Below are positions 62,039 through 64,000 of a DNA stretch of 64,000 nt, piece after piece. Source of the stretch: Venatoribacter pacificus (GTDB lineage: Bacteria > Pseudomonadota > Gammaproteobacteria > Pseudomonadales > Oceanobacteraceae); the NCBI RefSeq assembly GCF_025318105.1, contig NZ_JAOANI010000009.1:157361-221360 (forward strand). The letters are read 5' to 3'. A program made the translations under genes and the position numbers. The first letter of the stretch is position 1. Every line of letters begins with the position of its first letter. Under the pieces are notes generated by a model. That model did not search any database, had not been told where the DNA came from, and saw only the letters and a program-made list of their open reading frames with translations.

Positions 62039-62797
62039 TTATTCGTCTATATCAGTTTCTTCGCCATCGCGGATTTCGCGATTTACATCTTTAATTATCT
62101 GGTTTAGCTTTTCACCCAATGTGTCTAAATCTGCTGTAGAGCAATCGACAGTTACATTAATGTTTATTTTAATCTGCGGGCTGCCTGTGTAGGACTGTTC
62201 AGCGACTACCTTGGAAACCTGTGGGGAAGTAATAAAGCCCAAAGGGCGAGTTGGTTGAGACGAATCTAATTCTGAGTTTTTTATCTTTCCAGATTCTATA
62301 TCGTCTTCTATTTTTGCGAGAACAATCTTCCCATCTTGCTCACGAATCAATTCTGATGCGCGAAGTATATCCATCACGGTCCGTGCCCCAGTCATCACGG
62401 CTGGCTTTTTCGGCTGTCCTGCTGAAAAAGCAATATGAGATTGCAGCGTCCCCTCATCCATCCCATTCCGAATTTTTATTGAGGTGATCAGTTTATTTAA
62501 AAATTCGGTTTCCGAAACGATTTCACGCCAGTTTTTTCTGATTTCATCTGGCATTTCATGCTCGAGTGCCTGAGCCAGATTTCGACCAGCGCTAGTTACA
62601 GTTTTTTTCTTCCCGGGTTCCAAGATTGCTAACTCTAATAAGAAGCCAACATTTCTGCTAATGACGGTGGAATCCATGCCTATTAGTTTGCTTACCTCGC
62701 CCAGATCAACGGGCGCTGAAAAGTGTCCATAGGCTTTGATAATTTTGGTCAATTCCTCATATGAGGACGAAGGTAACTTAAACTTTTCAGCAGACAT
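62039..62797 (-). CDS. Winged-helix-like partner of the HEPN protein
   Basis: A 252-residue predicted cytoplasmic protein. Residues about 10-75 form a winged-helix-like DNA-binding region (LGEVSKLIGMDSTVISRNVGF). A helical middle follows and a linker. The C-terminal tail (about 210-250) has an alternating strand (PQIKININVTVDC) and a charged helix, as seen in several DUF5343-like defence-associated proteins. ATG 62797 has AAGGA upstream; the longer frame to 62857 is unlikely. It leads the two-gene module. It may regulate or hold back the HEPN protein; this is inferred from gene order. Base composition is AT-rich. Confidence 0.65.
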   Translation of the reverse strand: MSAEKFKLPSSSYEELTKIIKAYGHFSAPVDLGEVSKLIGMDSTVISRNVGFLLELAILEPGKKKTVTSAGRNLAQALEHEMPDEIRKNWREIVSETEFLNKLITSIKIRNGMDEGTLQSHIAFSAGQPKKPAVMTGARTVMDILRASELIREQDGKIVLAKIEDDIESGKIKNSELDSSQPTRPLGFITSPQVSKVVAEQSYTGSPQIKININVTVDCSTADLDTLGEKLNQIIKDVNREIRDGEETDIDE

Positions 62798-63500
62798 TGG
62801 ATCACTTTCCTTGAGGTAATTATTCAAAAATGGATTGACGTAAAGCAATCTAACCATAAAGTCGCGATTCTGACTTAGAGTTTAGAGGATTGCACTATCA
62901 CTTTTATTTGTCGATTTCAAACTAAATTTAATAGATCGCATTTATGAGCATTAGTATCGCCATAACTTATTATGTATCACAGTTTATTCGTAGGTATGCT
63001 CATTAACACACCTAAGTCCTTATTCAGATTCCCAGCCTAAACCACTGTCCTGGCTGAAAAAATCATCGTTATTTTCTTTCTTGTCAGGCTATAGACGCGC
63101 ATGGGCACTTTTACCCTGAACCGCTCTTTACATTTTGCGCGTTATCAATGTCCAGCAGAAAACAGTGTTTATCTGCTCTTTTTATTTCAGACACGCTGCC
63201 GCCCGTCCTTATAAGCGCAGGGCAGGAGTGGCGCATGTTTGAAATCGGGATTTCAGGCGGGGAGGGGAATCGGATTGGGTATCTGTCCGTTAAGTATGTA
63301 GCTGCCTCCCTGCTGTGGTTTGAGAGTACTGAAGTTTGGGATGAGGTTCAATCTGTTGATAAATTTGGTTACAAGTGGCAAATGACGACAATGGCTTTGG
63401 TGGGCAGTGCCCACCCTACATTTCGGCGTGAGCGTATGGCTGGCCATGTCGCGGATAAGATCCGCTTCTTGTATCCGATTGACCGCTAGTAGGCTTCTCG
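62798..63500. other. Non-coding stretch upstream of the two-gene module
   Basis: About 700 bases with no supported gene. The left part (62858-62960) is AT-rich and should hold the promoter of the leftward module; no good hexamer pair was chosen. The right part contains a small palindrome at 63399-63415 (GGTGGGCA/TGCCCACC), a repeat-like hairpin. The 113-codon frame at 63148-63489 is rejected. Confidence 0.6.
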
Positions 63501-63501
63501 G

Positions 63502-63529
63502 CGGCATCGCGGGCATGGCCCGTTCCTAC
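63502..63529 (-). repeat. REP-like hairpin
   Basis: The sequence GCGGGCATGGCCCG preceded by CAT on one side and followed by TTCCTAC forms a hairpin of the type found between genes in Pseudomonas-like genomes. Confidence 0.6.
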
Positions 63530-63590
63530 AATGCTGCGCCTGATCTGATAGGCGGCTTTTCAAAGAAAGCAGATATTCGTTCTGAAGAGT

Positions 63591-63678
63591 GGCTTCGCGT
63601 TATGGTTTTATGCGCCTGCAGGACGCCGGTTTGAATAATGCTGCGCCGGTACGTTCCGGCATGGATGCCGGGCGAGCG
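63591..63678 (+). repeat. Multi-hairpin dispersed repeat, copy B (partial)
   Basis: The first half of copies A and C recurs here, ending after the GCCGGGCGAGCG stretch and passing straight into a REP-like hairpin. Several changes separate it from the other copies. Confidence 0.75.
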
Positions 63679-63679
63679 G

Positions 63680-63705
63680 TATCGCGGCTGAAAGCCGCTC
63701 CTACA
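63680..63705 (-). repeat. REP-like hairpin, second copy
   Basis: Read leftward, TGTAGGAGCGGCTTTCAGCC continues to GCGATA; its stem matches the element at 57498-57520. Confidence 0.65.
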
Positions 63706-63725
63706 GTATGGTGCCTGATATATAT

Positions 63726-63904
63726 GCGGCTTTGCGTCATGGTTTTATGCGCCTGCAGGACGCCGGTTTGAATCATTCTGCGCCGGTACGTCCCGGCATG
63801 GATGCCGGGCGAGCGAATAGGGCCATGGACGGCCCATTATTCGCGGTACCGAGATCGCAGGATTATTCAGAGCGGATGAAGTCCTGCACAGCGCGAAGCA
63901 GGGG
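63726..63904 (+). repeat. Multi-hairpin dispersed repeat, copy C
   Basis: Nearly identical to copy A (57853-58030), in the same orientation. A and C flank phnW-HD-phnX, the HEPN module and the repeats. The insertion sequence end lies just past it. Confidence 0.75.
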
Positions 63905-63916
63905 CCCGGGGAGAAG

Positions 63917-64000
63917 TGTAGTGGTCTAATCAATCCGGACACCCGCTTAGGTGATAAAATCACAACCCAAGAGGTGTCCAATGAAAAAACAACGTCGTAT
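63917..64000 (+). mobile_element. Left end of an IS3-like insertion sequence (partial)
   Basis: A terminal region starting near TGTAGTGGTCTAATC, with the stretch CAATCCGGACACCCGCTTAG, is typical of the ends of IS3-family elements. It is followed 64 bases later by a start codon encoding MKKQRR. The exact left boundary may be 63917 or 63922. The element runs off the window. Confidence 0.6.
63981..64000 (+). CDS. Start of an IS3-type transposase OrfA (partial)
   Basis: The first six codons (MKKQRR) follow AGAGGTG at good spacing. Basic, lysine-rich starts are usual for OrfA of IS3-like elements. Only 20 bases are in the window, so the call depends on the terminal sequence. Confidence 0.5.

Noticed and set aside
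63148..63489. Rightward frame of 113 codons
   Set aside because: It runs through hairpin repeats, contains the repeat-derived VGSAHPTFRR stretch, has no ribosome site and no family resemblance.
63708..63929. Frames in the hairpin repeats (also 57729, 63589)
   Set aside because: They share the same repeat-derived FMRLQDAG peptide and lack ribosome sites; they reflect the repeat, not genes.
63921..63930. TGGTCTAATC as a fourth GntR operator
   Set aside because: Only a half site, lying in the insertion sequence end, with no regulon gene beside it.

Overview
The window looks like chromosomal DNA of a marine-type gammaproteobacterium, probably Oceanospirillales/Pseudomonadales-like. The reasons are a Pseudomonas-style order (orphan flhB-like and fliK-like genes beside ccmABCDEFGHI), an acs-crbR-crbS-yjcH-actP acetate block, a DcaP-like porin and moderate GC. 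No rRNA, tRNA or CRISPR array was seen. Names come from reading motifs by eye, without database searches.

Layout. 0-6.8 kb: housekeeping genes (partial Bax-like lipoprotein, diguanylate cyclase, DUF4442, OlsB-like acyltransferase, membrane thioredoxin, hemN with a candidate Anr/FNR box, TetR). 6.8-9.2 kb: orphan FlhB-like and FliK-like genes. 9.2-16.2 kb: complete cytochrome c maturation operon ccmABCDEFGHI. 16.3-29.2 kb: a DUF2804 gene, then a five-gene leftward operon (17447-29065) of DUF11-rich exported proteins ending in a 1957-residue OmpA/beta-barrel protein, behind a good sigma70-type promoter. 29.9-42.8 kb: acetate block: porin, acs, response regulator and SLC5-sensor kinase (CrbR/CrbS type), yjcH-actP, then a cNMP/CBS/DUF294 protein with an exonuclease. 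43.0-47.5 kb: a compact operon of a periplasmic cupredoxin, a GGDEF/EAL sensor, a DUF3034 protein and an exported truncated globin. 47.8-49.8 kb: a second SLC5 symporter of the VC_2705 type with its DUF4212 partner. 51.0-60.9 kb: a 2-aminoethylphosphonate (AEP) regulon: TonB receptor, FAD oxidoreductase, DUF5690 transporter, GntR regulator, PhnW, PhnZ-like HD oxygenase and PhnX. 61.0-62.8 kb: an AT-rich two-gene module (winged-helix-like protein plus HEPN-motif protein) that looks like a defence or toxin system. 63.4-64 kb: hairpin repeats and the left end of an IS3-like element.

How the genes work together. Three copies of a CTGG-N6-CCAG-type palindrome precede the TonB receptor, the FAD oxidoreductase and phnW, which suggests that the GntR/UTRA protein at 56733 controls uptake and breakdown of AEP from three promoters. 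A second element family (TAGACC-N-GGTC-like) precedes acs, crbS/yjcH, the porin and the DUF4212 symporter, and may mark a carboxylate-uptake regulon of the CrbS/CrbR pair. The HEPN module, together with phnW-HD-phnX, lies between direct copies of a multi-hairpin repeat (57853 and 63726), so this part of the window looks mobile or recombination-prone.
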